DNA of 64,000 nucleotides from Acanthosepion lycidas (GCA_963932145.1 OZ010574.1:61428166-61492165); one strand, 5' to 3'; counted from the stretch's first letter, positions 20,301 to 31,239 are shown. The notes: generated by a model not told the origin, from the sequence alone. A program made the numbers and translations.

Positions 20301-20600
20301 CGATGGTATATGGACACCGTGCATTGTCCAGACTACATGCCCCCCTTTCTCTAAGCTGTACCGACAAGATCCAAAGGAATACAGAGTATTACATTTGGGG
20401 ACGGCTTGGCTGCACGATTGGTCAGAAATTTGTCAGTGTTAACAGCCGACTGCCCTCGAGTCTCTACTCCGGCTTTTCTGTCTTGATTTACTTCCGTGTT
20501 TGGCATATAGCCACAAGGCAACGAAGATTTAAATCAGAGTTTTCCTTCCCCTAGGTTAGTGGTACTTTGCCGGAGACCACATGGCCACAAGTGGTCCCAG
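20301..20600. other. Intergenic, unassigned
   Basis: No gene or repeat family recognised; the GTGGTCCCAGGCC area near 20590 resembles degenerate hAT-type sequence. Confidence 0.25.
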
Positions 20601-21051
20601 GCCAACAGAAAAATTTAGGGATTTGGGGACTTCAATTTCAATGAAAGGGGCTACTGTGATACAACCTTGTTTTCCACTGTATTTTAATTCTAATTAACTT
20701 AAATTATGTAATTATATTTTTGAGCTTTATTTGCCAAAATTATTTTCGTGTATTTTTTCAATGATAAATGCATAGTTACCGACTTTTCTTTTTTATTATT
20801 TTGCAGAACTTTTTAAATTTGTGTATGCATTTATGCACTGAATATTTTTTTCCCGAAATAAAAGTTTATTTCATTTAACTGGTTTGGATTTTAAAACAAG
20901 TAATTTTGTAGTTTATATGGAGAAATATCACCGTTTATTTGTACCGGAACTTCTAAAATGAGCTTTTGTTATAATAAACAGCTAGAAGGCGGCCATAAAG
21001 AAACCCAAAAGTTGGCCATGAATAGAAAGAGGTTGAGAACCACTGGTCTAA
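20600..21051. mobile_element. hAT-like element, right terminus
   Basis: The segment ends in GGTTGAGAACCACTG (to about 21051), the reverse of the CAGTGGTTCTCAACC terminus of many hAT (Charlie-like) elements. The putative left end near 20570-20610 is only weakly matched. No transposase domain was seen. Confidence 0.5.
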
Positions 21052-21059
21052 ACTTAGAT

Positions 21060-21410
21060 AAGTTTTGTCGTAAGTTGATTGGATAATGAAAACGTAAACC
21101 ATCGTTATTCAATAGGATAGATTCTCAGAACCATAACTCGGGACTGAAATGGGAATTCAAGGGTTGTCAATAAAAGGGACCTCCTTAAATCTGCGATTAG
21201 ATCGTTTGCTTGGTTGACAAGATTCTGGGCGTAGATAAACCAATGTCCCTTTGATGGCAGTGATCTTTAAAGTGGTTAAAGGTGAGTGGTACCATTCTTC
21301 AATGCCTCACCAGGGGTATCATGAAGCTGCTGTGCAAAGCTAAGAACACAGGAGAAGGACTATAAAAATCGCTAATGAAAAGAGGACCCGATTAGAAAAA
21401 GGTTGAGAAT
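21060..21410. mobile_element. Second hAT-like terminus
   Basis: A related ending GGTTGAGAATCATTG occurs at about 21399-21414. It is a diverged version of the terminus at 21037-21051, so two hAT-like non-autonomous copies may be adjacent. Confidence 0.35.
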
Positions 21411-21457
21411 CATTGCCCTAAATGTACTGACTTCCTGGGTTCCATCTACTCGAAGTA

Positions 21458-21559
21458 TTAGGTTGGTGCAAAAATAATGACGTAATAATGTCGTTTTTTG
21501 ACGTTAAAAAATACGTCAAAAAACGACATTATTACGTCATTATTTTTGCACCAACCTAA
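21458..21559. mobile_element. Palindromic mariner-type MITE, copy 3
   Basis: A 102-bp near-perfect palindrome, TTAGGTTGG to CCAACCTAA, flanked by TA at 21456-21457 and 21560-21561. The arms are almost identical to copies 2, 6 and 8. Confidence 0.95.
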
Positions 21560-21561
21560 TA

Positions 21562-22050
21562 TTTGTATGAATATAAAATTATTACTTTTAGAAAAACAAA
21601 TTTAAAGGAAATTTCAACAGGAAGGTAAAGTAAATAATATTTGAAAAGCAAATGTCATTTAATTAAATGGTTTGCTTTTTTGTTCATAAGCAGGATGCAG
21701 GAAGACAATGCTCCACACATATCTGGTGCAGTTTTGATCCTTTTTCTGTCCTTCGTATTAAATTGAGTTTATAATCATTTTCTAAGCATAGCTTAGATGT
21801 AGCACAAAGTCTAAAGTATGTGGCACCCAGTGAGGATCAAACTCACTATTCAGTCGTAATTGATTTAGCGAGAGAAGCTTACTATCCATTACACCGCCTC
21901 GAGTTGCCCTATTAAATTGAGTTTATATAGAAAATCGCAGTTCACTCAAGTCGTAAAAAGCAATATGAATAAAACAGACTTTTACTCAGTAGTGGTTTCC
22001 CCCTTGTTCTTAACCCAAAACAAATTACATAAACTCAATGAGAACAGATT
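21562..22050. other. Intergenic, unassigned
   Basis: AT-rich, with no gene or window-internal repeat recognised. Confidence 0.3.
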
Positions 22051-22051
22051 A

Positions 22052-22069
22052 TATCTATCTATCTATCTA

Positions 22070-22108
<39 letters not shown>

Positions 22109-22121
22109 AATATATATATAT

Positions 22122-22167
<46 letters not shown>

Positions 22168-22172
22168 ATTTA

Positions 22173-22226
<54 letters not shown>
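22052..22226. repeat. (TCTA)n and interrupted (TA)n microsatellite
   Basis: A TCTA run passes into TA dinucleotides interrupted by AATATAAATA and AATTTAAAAATA segments. Confidence 0.95.
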
Positions 22227-22230
<4 letters not shown>

Positions 22231-22239
22231 AAAAATATA

Positions 22240-22428
22240 ATACGAGCTTACCTTGGTGAAAAACTAGCAATGATTTATGAATGTTGTGCAACATTTATAT
22301 TTTTTTATATTCCGCACTTTGCTTTCACTTGCATATTTTTCTTTTACCATTTTTTTTGTCGCGACCCATTTTATTTATCTGGCGACCCACTAAAGGGTTG
22401 GGACCCACGGTTTGAAAAGCCCTGGATA
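22240..22428. mobile_element. hAT-like terminus with GCGACCCA repeats
   Basis: GTCGCGACCCATTTTATTT and GGCGACCCACTAAAGGG are followed by GGTTTGAAAAGCCCTG, the arrangement at ends of hAT non-autonomous elements (terminus CAGGGCTTTTCAAACC). Only one end is evident; the other side is (TA)n. Confidence 0.5.
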
Positions 22429-23130
22429 TATTATACATACATAAATAAGAGGCCACGAAAGACAAACGGGAAATAATCAATCAAATTTACGTATTTTTCT
22501 GTTTTTGTTTTTTATAAGCATTCCTGCATTTGCTTTGATTTTCAATCTGTCAAAATGCATTTCCTTGACCAAACGTCAGGACTTCCGCTGTACAAGTACT
22601 CAACTTCCTGTTTGGATGTTTTTTGGGTTTTTTTTTCCCCGTTCGTCTCTTCTTCTTTCTCAATAACTGCCAGCACGCTTCCCCTGTTGAAAATGATTGC
22701 CATTTAATTATCTTTGATTTATTACCGGGTCTCAAAATATCTTTTGAAATATATTGATTGTAAAATGGAAAAAAAAAAGTAGTTCGAGAAGATTTACGAA
22801 AGGTTTCGGCATCCCCGGCCCAGAATACATTGAATTTAGATATGGAAACGAACAAACGAGTGAGACTATGTCCATTTTATGGCGACGACGACCAAGAGGA
22901 GAATGTAGAAAAAGAGAAAGAAAGTCACGAGTGAGAGAAAGAAAAGAAAAGGAGGCGAGTGGAAATGAATAAAAGAAAGATTAATTATATGAAAACGGAA
23001 GAGACAGATATATTAAGAGAATGGGGTAAAATGGAGAAGGGAAAGACATCAAGTATTTTATTTAATTATTTATTCTTCCTGTCACTGTGAAATGCGCAAT
23101 GAAATTGAACATAAGTCCCCAGGTGAACGA

Positions 23131-23162
<32 letters not shown>
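23131..23162. repeat. (CA)n microsatellite
   Basis: About 15 CA dinucleotides. Confidence 0.9.
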
Positions 23163-23166
<4 letters not shown>

Positions 23167-23329
23167 AGACGAACGCACAACACATAAAAATAATCACATG
23201 CACAGCATCGAATTAAGAAAAGTAATGACAGAACAAGGTCTCATCAATTTACAATTGAATTGGCTAGATGAAGCCGTAAGTTCTATGCAAATAGTTCTCT
23301 CGTACTACTCGCTTGTGGAGCTCTCTTCA

Positions 23330-23610
23330 GGACGTGAGTGATCATGGCGTACCCCAGTTTCTTGGAGCCCTCGGAGTGATTGGAAAAGGTTCCGATAGAC
23401 TCATTGAAGGGATTCCTGGTAGCCCAGGCCTTAAAGTAATACAAAAAATTATACTCACAAGTACAGCTCACACATTACGAAGAGATTTATGTAAAATTTG
23501 TGTGATCTTAGGGGGATTTTTTCTTTTTTTTTTTTTGGCAAAGGCTTACAAAAATGTCATGAAGCTACTTCTCACCTTAAGTCACTGGTTGGGTAGAGTT
23601 TTATAGGACA
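23330..23610 (+). mobile_element. LINE-C 3' relic
   Basis: Residues VPQFLGALGVIGKGSDRLIE, GIPGSPGLK, QKIILTSTAHTLRRDLC match the LINE-C C-terminus at 35250-35410. The endonuclease core is missing, so only the last ~60 codons and 3' UTR (ends near CACTGGTTGGG) remain. Confidence 0.6.
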
Positions 23611-23984
23611 CCTATTTTACACATCTTATCTGATCTATCCTCATCTAACAAAACGAACATTAAAAAATTGTCTGATTTAATTCCCACAATAAATCGAGCA
23701 TTAAAGAAATACCCACTTTTTTTTTGCAATGTTCTCTTTTTTGAAAGGAATAAAAGAAAATTTATTACTTTAAACGTTAGCGTTTTTTTTTATTTTTGTT
23801 GTTGTTGTTTTTTTTTTTTAGATAAAGCATGTTTATTCTGAGGCAATTAGAAGTCCTACCGGGATTTATTGCTGTCGGGCACAGATTTAAAAATATAAGA
23901 TACGAAAACGATAATAGTGTCGATATCTGAGACGGAAAGTAAATTAGAGGCACTCCTAGTAAATGGATATCAAGAAAAAAAGAA

Positions 23985-24300
23985 CCAATAAAATTGAAAG
24001 TTCTTCTTTGGATTTTTATCAAGAATCTCTAAATATATAGCAAGAGCACCAGACCATATGTGGCAGCAATATTTAAAGCAAGTATGAATGGTAGACTTAT
24101 AAATATGTAAGATAGATTCTGACGAGAAAAATTGACAAGTACGACATAACATTCATAGCTGTAGACTCAGCAATTGATTTAGTCTACTCTTTCCACTTCA
24201 TGTCAGAGCTGAAAACGTGAATCCGTGAAGGTGCAAGAACCCACTCTCTTGGAGGTTAGCATCAGCCATGCCGAGAGAAGGTAAAGGGGTTCTCTAAAAG
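23985..24300 (-). mobile_element. LINE-A relic, copy 3
   Basis: The minus strand encodes CRTCQFFSSESILHIYKST, CFKYCCHIWSGALAIYLEIL, DKNPKKNF, matching the RT C-terminal region of LINE-A. It stops abruptly at about 23985. A frameshift separates the SADM-like part near 24200. Confidence 0.6.
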
Positions 24301-24950
24301 AGCGCAGTTTAATTTTTTTTTTAGGAGAGTCACGTCTTGAAACATTTGAAATCATTATATCAAAATAATTTCTCATCGAGGCCAGTCTTGTCATAAACCC
24401 TGCAATTTACAAGCAGGATAAATAACTACAGACAGTTATACATTTTTAAAGAAAAGCATAAGGCTTGCATTTTGTGCTCATCTATTTGGAGAAAAAATTG
24501 TTAACCTAAATAATTTACGTTTAACAGATCGCGACAGCTATTGGGGAGATGTAATTAAATGTAGTTTAATGTTTAAAAGAAATTATTCAGTATTATTATT
24601 GTTTAGATAACAAGTATTATAACATAGCACAAATAGTTATGTTGTGGGAAAAGGAATTTTCGATAATATACGCATTTTTTACGTATTTTTGAATATTTTT
24701 TTTAATTTTTATCAAAAATGACATTCTTGTATATGTAGTTATGGATATTATAAATTATAAATTAATTAGTATTTTTTAATTAATAACTATTTGTGCTCTG
24801 TTGTTGACATTAATAGCTATCTGCTGATGTGTTCAAATTTTGGAATAATACAATAATAAAAATTTAAATTTCTCATAGATGTTGCGATCTGTAAACAATA
24901 GTATGCTCTACTAAATAATATGAGTAAAAATTGAGGGAGATCCTGCGAAG
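24301..24950. other. Intergenic, nothing recognised
   Basis: AT-rich, with no supported feature. Confidence 0.35.
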
Positions 24951-24954
24951 TTCT

Positions 24955-25960
24955 TCCAAACAACCATGATTGATTTGTTTGTTTAACGGCATATCAACAT
25001 TTTATGTGTTATTTAATGCCGAAATTTAATTTTCTTGGGAGCTTTGAAGTAATAAATACTTGATATATGTTATTCTGCTTTCACAATTGAGTACATGGTA
25101 GAAGATACTCAGCTTTTGTGCATATGTGGACATAATTACTAGAGGTGATATGTGTGTTTTATGTTGTAGTTTTGTTAAAGTTATATTTTGGAATACAGTT
25201 CGATTTATTTAAGAAATTGTCGCATATTATATGGATGAATGTCATGAAAGAGTTCTTTCTTGTTGGTTGCTTGGTTGTTTGATTTTATTTAGCGGTATAT
25301 CAACCTCTCTGGGTTATTTAATGCCGAAATCTAAATATTTTGTACGTAATTTTATGTTTTCAATTACAGATATTTTGTTCATATTTTTATACTTTCAGAG
25401 TAGAGGATTATTAGATATACACTTTGTAGATCATAAAAAGTACTGTTGGTAATATTACCATAAAAATATATTTTTATATCTTTTTAGTGTTGCCTTGATG
25501 GTCATTTTGCTATAAAAATCTACTGTTGCCCATTTTATTATAAAAATTGTGCTGTTGATTTTTGTTTGGGCATTGAGTATTTGTCCATAGCTGGGACCCT
25601 AACCGGTGCGGTTTGGGTTATTTAATACTGAAATGTAAATAGTTTTAACACAATTTTATGGCTTCAACTAAATTTATTTTGAAAGCAATTGTATGCCCTC
25701 AACTCAAGAAAAATGTATAGTTGGTCATTTTACTATAAATAAGTAAGTTTTCCTGAAGCTGGGGCCCTAACAAGTGCTACCACCCCGGCTCATGGCAAAC
25801 CTGGGAACAACAGCAATTAAGATATGGTTCCATGTCCCTCAAAACCTACAAAGTCTCGATCAGAGGCCTTACTTCCGGAAGTAGTTTATCGAGATTCCCA
25901 GAACTACCAAACAACCATACACATTGCAAAAGAAAATGTGGACGCCATTGAAAAGGCTAC
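24955..25960 (+). repeat. Family-H interspersed repeat
   Basis: The motif CGGCATATCAAC ... GGTTATTTAATGCCG (an inverted CGGCAT/ATGCCG pair) appears at 24987 and 25290. It is followed by the CATTTTACTATAAA and CATAGCTGGGACCC parts and CCTGGGAACAACAGC. Parallel copies lie at 45670-46170 and 54880-55460, the latter sharing ~600 bp. The element is non-coding and its class is not determined. Confidence 0.55.
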
Positions 25961-26039
25961 AAATTATTTTGAGATGTAAATTTTCAAGGATTCATAGAAA
26001 CAGGGGTTTAATTATAAATTCCGATGGCAACGTTCAAAG

Positions 26040-26400
26040 ACAATTTGCCTACAGCTAAATTTTGGTTGATTCTCTACGGCTTATTTAAAGCCAGAAATTT
26101 TTTTTTTTTTTAGTTTGTAATAATTTTTGGGAGGTAATAGGTTTAATAATACAAGTCTTACTAATTAACCCATAGCTGGGGGAGTATATACTAATTCATA
26201 ACATTCCCAATAATTGATATAATGAACTCAATGGAGAATCGGCTCTCCGATTAAAAGGAATTCGAGCGAATAAACCTTTTAGGACTTAAAGAAAACAATC
26301 CCTCATCATACACTTTTGGGTGGCGTTAGAAAATCACAAAGAGCTTTACGAAATAACGAAAACCACATCACTTGAATGCTTCCCGCAACAGCAACAACTA
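26040..26400. repeat. Family-H and SINE-E fragments
   Basis: The GATTCTCTACGGCTTATTTA segment (26070) is a diverged family-H motif; ACCCATAGCTGGGGGAG near 26168 and AGAATCGGCTCTCCGA near 26235 are SINE-E pieces. Confidence 0.4.
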
Positions 26401-26407
26401 AAATGTA

Positions 26408-26518
26408 TTAGGTTGGTGTAGAAATAATGACGTAATAATCTCGTTTTTTGACGTATTTTTAATGTCAAAAAACGACATTATTACGTCATTATTTTTGCAC
26501 CAACCTAATAATTAAAAC
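26408..26518. mobile_element. Palindromic mariner-type MITE, copy 4
   Basis: 111-bp inverted repeat TTAGGTTGGTG ... CACCAACCTAA with TA at 26406-26407 and 26519-26520. It has AATGTCAAAAAACGAC in the right arm, one step diverged from the other copies. Confidence 0.95.
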
Positions 26519-26659
26519 ATTGATTGGTACACTCATTCGTTTTTTACAGCTTATCAACTCTTTGTAGGTTATTTAAAGGCAGAAAATATTTTAAATTGTA
26601 ATAATTTTTTAGAGAGATAAAAAATTTTTGTTTAATCATTTCACCCCAAGCTAGGTGGG

Positions 26660-27445
26660 AATTCCATTAGTACGCTGGGGGTTACAAGGCGTGAAAGTAA
26701 GAGAAAAGACTGAGTATAGGGAGGATTGAGGAAAGAGCAAAAGATAAGCGGGATTCAAGATGATAGAAGATGGCGGCTGACGTTGCATTTAAATTTTTGA
26801 AGATTATAGTTACAGCGAAGTAAGAAAACGAAAGGGAGTTCCACAGGCAAGGCGGGAATGCCACTCGTACGTCGAGTGTTACTCGGAGTGAAATTGAGAA
26901 AAGAGATTGAGTATAGGGAGGATTGAAGAAAGAACAAAAACAGATGAACGGGATCTAAGAAGATAGAAGATGGCGGCTAACGTTGCATTTAAATTTTTGA
27001 AGATTGTAGTTATCAGGGAAACAGAAGGGAGTCTCATAGGCGAGAAGTACGAGAAAAATACTTTTGGAGCAGAAGTTGCATTTAGCTATTTCAATATTAA
27101 ACGGATGGGACCTGGATGCCAATCTAGTGGCACACTTAAATTAAGAGTAGTTACCATGGAAATATTTACAGAGAAGACAGAAGTGAGCCACGTCACACCG
27201 GTGAGAAAGTGACTGAAGTCGAGATGCCAGGTCAGGATTGATTACATTGCAGATCCTTCTTTGGATTTTGTTAAGGGCCTCGAAATGAATAGCAGGAGCA
27301 CCAGACCAGATATGGTAACAACATCAAATGCACGGACGAATGGCAGATTTGTAAATATGCAAAATGGACTATGACGAGGAATAATTTCTGGCACAACACA
27401 GTGATCCAACTTTCCTTGTGGTAAATGCATCTATTGATTCGCTAT
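26660..27445 (-). mobile_element. LINE-A relic, copy 4, with an internal 200-bp duplication
   Basis: The minus strand carries VGSLCCARNYSS, ILHIYKSAIRPCI, YHIWSGAPAI, NKIQRRICNVINPDLASR, and KYFHGNY, then FPDNYNLQKFKCNVSRHLLS. The last portion occurs twice (AAGATGGCGGCTGACGTTGC at 26768 and its match at 26968), a 200-bp period. Multiple stops and frame changes are present. Confidence 0.6.
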
Positions 27446-27719
27446 AAAATCGCTTGAATACTCCCAACAACAGCACAAGCGGTCACTTATCTAGGTACAG
27501 ACCAGTTATTAACTTCGATGATCGTACGGAAATTGGACATAAAGTGTTGAAAACCTAACAAGTTGTATTTAAAAGTCCACATCGCGTTTTTTGTCCATGA
27601 TTTTCATCGTTAATATAAAATGACCGCAACTTGACAGTGTCGTTTGTTTTGGCGCCGATTTCTGGTGTGTTCTACATGGAAACCGGGCATAGTTCAGTAG
27701 CGAGTCAAACTTTGTAGTA

Positions 27720-28435
27720 TGTTGATGTTTTGTCCACAAATGAATGCCATAAAGATGGCGGATGAAAAGTTGCGCTTTTGCCATATTATGTTCTATGAAT
27801 TTCGCAAAGGATTAAGTGTTGGAAATGCGACAAAAAAAAATTGACTGGGTTTATTTGGATAGTGTTCCAGCTCTTCGGACGATTATAAAGTGGTTTGCCA
27901 GATTTCGTCAAGGTGATTTTAACCAAAACGATCAACCAAGCTACGGTCGACCTTCCGACGTCGATGAAGACGCTCTGTCATCGTGGAGAGTAAATCGAAG
28001 AATTCTACGGAAGAGATGGCTAAGAGTTTGAAAACCGACGTCTCCACTGCCTTTCGCCATTTGAAGAGACCCATATTCAAGAAAAACGCAGTGAGTTTCC
28101 GCCTCGACAACTCAAGACCGTATGTTGCAAAACAGATCTTGCAGATGCTTAAAGAGGTGAAATGGTAAACCCTTCAGCCACCACCGTAAACTCCGGACTT
28201 GGCTCCTTCTTATTTTCATTTTTTCCGGACCCAACAGAACAATTTAAATGATAAAATATTCTAGTTTTTACGGTCAGTCAAAACAAAAAGAATACATCAC
28301 AACCTTCTATCAAAAGACACAGTTTTTGTGAAAATATCATCATCAAACATGTAGAACGGTGGGAGACAAATGTTAAAAACAATGGGGACTATGTACTTGA
28401 CGAATAAATGTTGTTTTTAGTTTTCTAATCAGGCA
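27720..28435 (+). pseudogene. Mariner transposase relic with catalytic-domain deletion
   Basis: Plus-strand pieces: ADEKLRFCHIMFYEFRKGLS (N-terminal helix-turn-helix), WFARFRQGDFNQNDQPSYGR with PSDVDED (second HTH and linker), AKSLKTDVSTAFRHLK, then directly DNSRPYVAKQILQ, PYTPDLAPSYFHFFR and NNGDYVLDE. These follow mariner order, but about 100 residues of the catalytic core between the linker and DNSRP are missing. Frameshifts occur at about 27830 and 28000. The protein cannot be active. Its flanks lack the MITE termini. Confidence 0.75.
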
Positions 28436-28439
28436 ATTA

Positions 28440-28660
28440 GAAAACAAGAAAAATGTTGCTGGACTGTTACGAGATATCTATCCTCCTATTTGGCAGTGAA
28501 TGCTGGAAAATATCCTCAAAGATGTAGAAGCAACAGAAATGTAGTTCTACAGAAGGATGTTGAAAATACCTGAACATGTGCGCAATGACGAGGTTTTACT
28601 TATACTTAACATCGAGAAGAGACAGTTCGAGTTTTCCATTGATCTAATACAGACATATAC
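28440..28660 (+). mobile_element. LINE-B relic fragment
   Basis: GLLRDIYPPIWQ, MLENILKD, EATEM, FYRRMLKIPEHVRNDEVLL and NIEKRQFEFS match the LINE-B C-terminal region, with internal deletions. It begins next to the mariner relic end. Confidence 0.5.
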
Positions 28661-29209
28661 ACACAAGCTCAACTTTCTCTTGTTATCACCTTATAAACAT
28701 TCTGATTCGCTGAAAAATATTTGACAAAAGCAACATTTTGATTGGTTTAATATTTCTGTCTAGTTCCTCCCACTTAAAAAGAAAATAAACGTAATCAGTC
28801 GTTGCTATATGCTTTGGCGTTATTTTGTTATTGCGAACACATCAGATTCTATAGTAGTGGAATTTTGAGATGTGGCAGGGTTAAGACCAGCCACACCCAG
28901 CCTGCAAGCGATTGACACGGTGTTTAATTTGGGACAAAGACTGATCGATAGCAATCGAGACGTAAATCGATTGATTTTTTCTCAATTAAGCGAAGGAGAA
29001 AAGATTGTGATGCGCTTGGTACACGTGTCTTTATTCTCTTTTTAATAGAAACTCTGAATGGAAAGCTGTAAATCGAAAGTAATCATGCCGTAAATGTTTT
29101 GCAGATATTGAGTATTGATGCCTATTGCCTCGGTCTGAGATAAAGTGTGAGACAGAGACAAATAATACACGTATAGACATATGATCAAGGCTATAGATCT
29201 ATCTATCAA

Positions 29210-29337
29210 TCTAGCTAGCTATTTGAATTGTTTGATTATCTATCTATCTATTGTTTGATTATCTACTTGAATTGTTTGATCTATCTATCTATCTATCTAT
29301 CTGAATAGTTTGATTATCTATCTATTTGAATTGTTTG

Positions 29338-29386
<49 letters not shown>

Positions 29387-29398
29387 TTGAAATGTTTG

Positions 29399-29433
<35 letters not shown>

Positions 29434-29468
29434 GAATAGTTTGATTATCTATCTATTTGAATTGTTTG

Positions 29469-29519
<51 letters not shown>

Positions 29520-29731
29520 GAATAGTTTGATTATCTATCTATTTGAATTGTTTGATTATCTATCTATCTATCTATCTATCTATTTGAAATGTTTGATTAT
29601 CTATCTATCTATCTATCTATCTATTTAAATTGTTTGGCTATCTATTTGAAATGTTTGATTATCTATCTATTTATCTATCTATCTGAATTGTTTGATTATC
29701 TATCTATCTATTTATCTATTTGAATTGTTTG

Positions 29732-29765
<34 letters not shown>

Positions 29766-29768
29766 AAC
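29210..29768 (+). repeat. (TCTA)n array with a TTTGAATTGTTTGATTA interspersed unit
   Basis: Blocks of TCTA are regularly interrupted by TTTGAATTGTTTGAT or a TGAATAGTTTGAT variant, giving a higher-order minisatellite. At least ten interruptions are visible. Confidence 0.9.

Positions 29769-29770
<2 letters not shown>

Positions 29771-29801
<31 letters not shown>
29771..29801. repeat. (TA)n microsatellite
   Basis: TA run joining the TCTA array to a tRNA-like SINE head. Confidence 0.9.
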
Positions 29802-29803
<2 letters not shown>

Positions 29804-29985
29804 ATGGTCACGTGACCGAGTGGTTAAAACGTTCACTTTCTGACTATGAGACCCTAGATTAATTCGCTTTAAGCTATTTTAACCACTGATCTGATAAAAT
29901 TGCTGTATGCAGATGTTACTTCACACATTTCTGAGCGAGTTGGACGCCATGTATAACATCCACCTGGGGGTCAGTTGGTGCTGCT
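29802..29985 (+). repeat. tRNA-derived SINE (SINE-S), head
   Basis: The head GATGGTCACGTGACCGAGTG with GGTTAAAACG is A-box-like, and TAGATTAATTCG is a decayed B box. The TTCACTTTCTGACTATGAGA part matches TTCGCTTTCTGACCATGAGA at 47335. In both copies the head starts right after (TA)n with AAGATG. Confidence 0.5.
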
Positions 29986-30114
29986 GTTGGAAGAATTCAG
30001 TGAGAAATTAGGAAAAAAACAGACAGATCTTGAAAAGACATTTCTAAGATTTCCAAAATGCAGATATTACACTTACCATATGGTTTGATTTTTGTACTTG
30101 CTAGATTTTGATAT

Positions 30115-30475
30115 CACCAATAAGTAACTCTCATCTTGTACTCTCTCTTCTTTTTCTTGTTCACGACTCGGTATCTATACTGATGACACAAATATGTATT
30201 CCTGTCTTAATAGTAAGTCTGGACGATTCGATAAGGTCAAATTGGCAGCTGATCTCAAAAATGACCTACAATTTGTTGTTAACTGGGTCAAGAAGTAAGT
30301 TGTTAATGATAACGCCTCAAAAACGAAATTGATCACTTTGAACCATCTGAGAGAACCCATTTTACTTTACCATGAGAATGGCTGATGCTAACCTCCAGAA
30401 AAGTGACTTACTGCGCCTTCAGCTTTCATAAAGTGGAAAGATTATGTCATGGGTCATTACCTATAACTACAGAAT
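30115..30475 (+). mobile_element. LINE-A relic, copy 5, with RT motif
   Basis: GIYTDDTNMYSCLNSKS shows RT motif C with YADD as YTDD, keeping both aspartates. It is followed by DKVKLAADLKNDLQFVVNW and NDNASKTKLITLNHLRE. A stop (KK*) and later frameshifts end it near 30450. Confidence 0.6.
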
Positions 30476-30499
30476 GAACTCTTCCTAACACTATGTATA

Positions 30500-30992
30500 A
30501 TACGCCTCTCAAGAGAGAGGGACGAATCGAGCCGAACTTCTCGGTTTGACGGTCGAACTCTCTGCCTGAGCAGAGAGAAACCCGGACGAGGCTCCGCCGA
30601 AGGGCACAGTCTCGTTCGGGGAGGTTGACCAACCCGATCCCGTTTTTACGGTTTCTACGGTCATTTTTTGGCCGAGCCTACGGGCTCGGGAAACCCACGT
30701 TAAACTCGGCCTTGTGCCACATACAACCCTCGTTGGGGGAGAGCTAGATACCGAATCAAACCTAGCTTCTCGGCTTGACGGTCCAACTCTCTGCCTCTGA
30801 GCAGAGAGGAACCCGGATGAGGCTCCACCGAAGGGCAGAGCCTCGTTCGGGGAGGTTGACCAACACGATCCTGTTTATACGGGTTCTACGGGCATTTTTT
30901 GGCCGAGCCTACGGGCTCGGGAAACCCACGTTAAACTCGGCCTTGTGCCACATGCAACCCTCGTGGGGGGTGGCTAGACACCGAATCGAGTC
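30500..30992 (+). repeat. GC-rich structured repeat, dimer 1 (231-bp monomer)
   Basis: Two head-to-tail monomers; GGCCGAGCCTACGGGCTCGG starts at 30670 and 30901. Each monomer has CTCTCTGC/GCAGAGAG (hairpin 1), a 13-pair stem formed by CCCGGATGAGGCT and AGCCTCGTTCGGG in monomer 2 (hairpin 2), and CCGAGCC/GGGCTCGG around TAC (hairpin 3). GGCCGAG can alternatively pair with CTCGGCC downstream. Monomer 1 has substitutions in hairpin 2 that keep every pair. It is far more GC-rich than its surroundings. I do not recognise the family; an RNA-derived retroposon is possible. Confidence 0.7.
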
Positions 30993-31144
30993 GAGCCGAT
31001 AGTAGTTCACTCCAAACCAGACTGACAGTCTTACTAACACCTTCCACATCTTGTATTATTTTTTCGTGTAATATACCTTCGTTATTTCTACTCTTGCGTC
31101 CATGTTGTTCTTCCTTGGTCCTAACCTGGACCAGAACAGTTTAA

Positions 31145-31230
31145 AAGTCTGTAGCAAAGAAAGTTGGTTCACTGTGTCGTGCTAGATAGTCTTTCTAACC
31201 GGAATCTATCTTACATATTTTTAAAGAAAT
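31145..31230 (+). mobile_element. LINE-A short fragment
   Basis: AAAGAAAGTTGGTTCACTGT with TCGTGCTAGA and ATCTATCTTACATATTTTTA match the SLCCARQFFSPESILHIYK-coding region of LINE-A. Confidence 0.4.
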
Positions 31231-31239
31231 CTGTTTTCT

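Noticed and set aside
29210..29768. CRISPR array
   Set aside because: The regular interruptions are short variable microsatellite blocks in a eukaryotic sequence; there are no unique spacers or cas genes.
30500..30992. Hammerhead ribozyme within the GC-rich dimer
   Set aside because: GGATGAGGC ... CCGAAG superficially resembles the core, but the required CUGA and GAAA are not met in any monomer, and the region pairs better as a long hairpin.
30775..31002. Protein-coding frame in the GC-rich repeat
   Set aside because: Copies show no shared start and no stable frame beyond what nucleotide similarity gives; structural conservation explains the similarity better.
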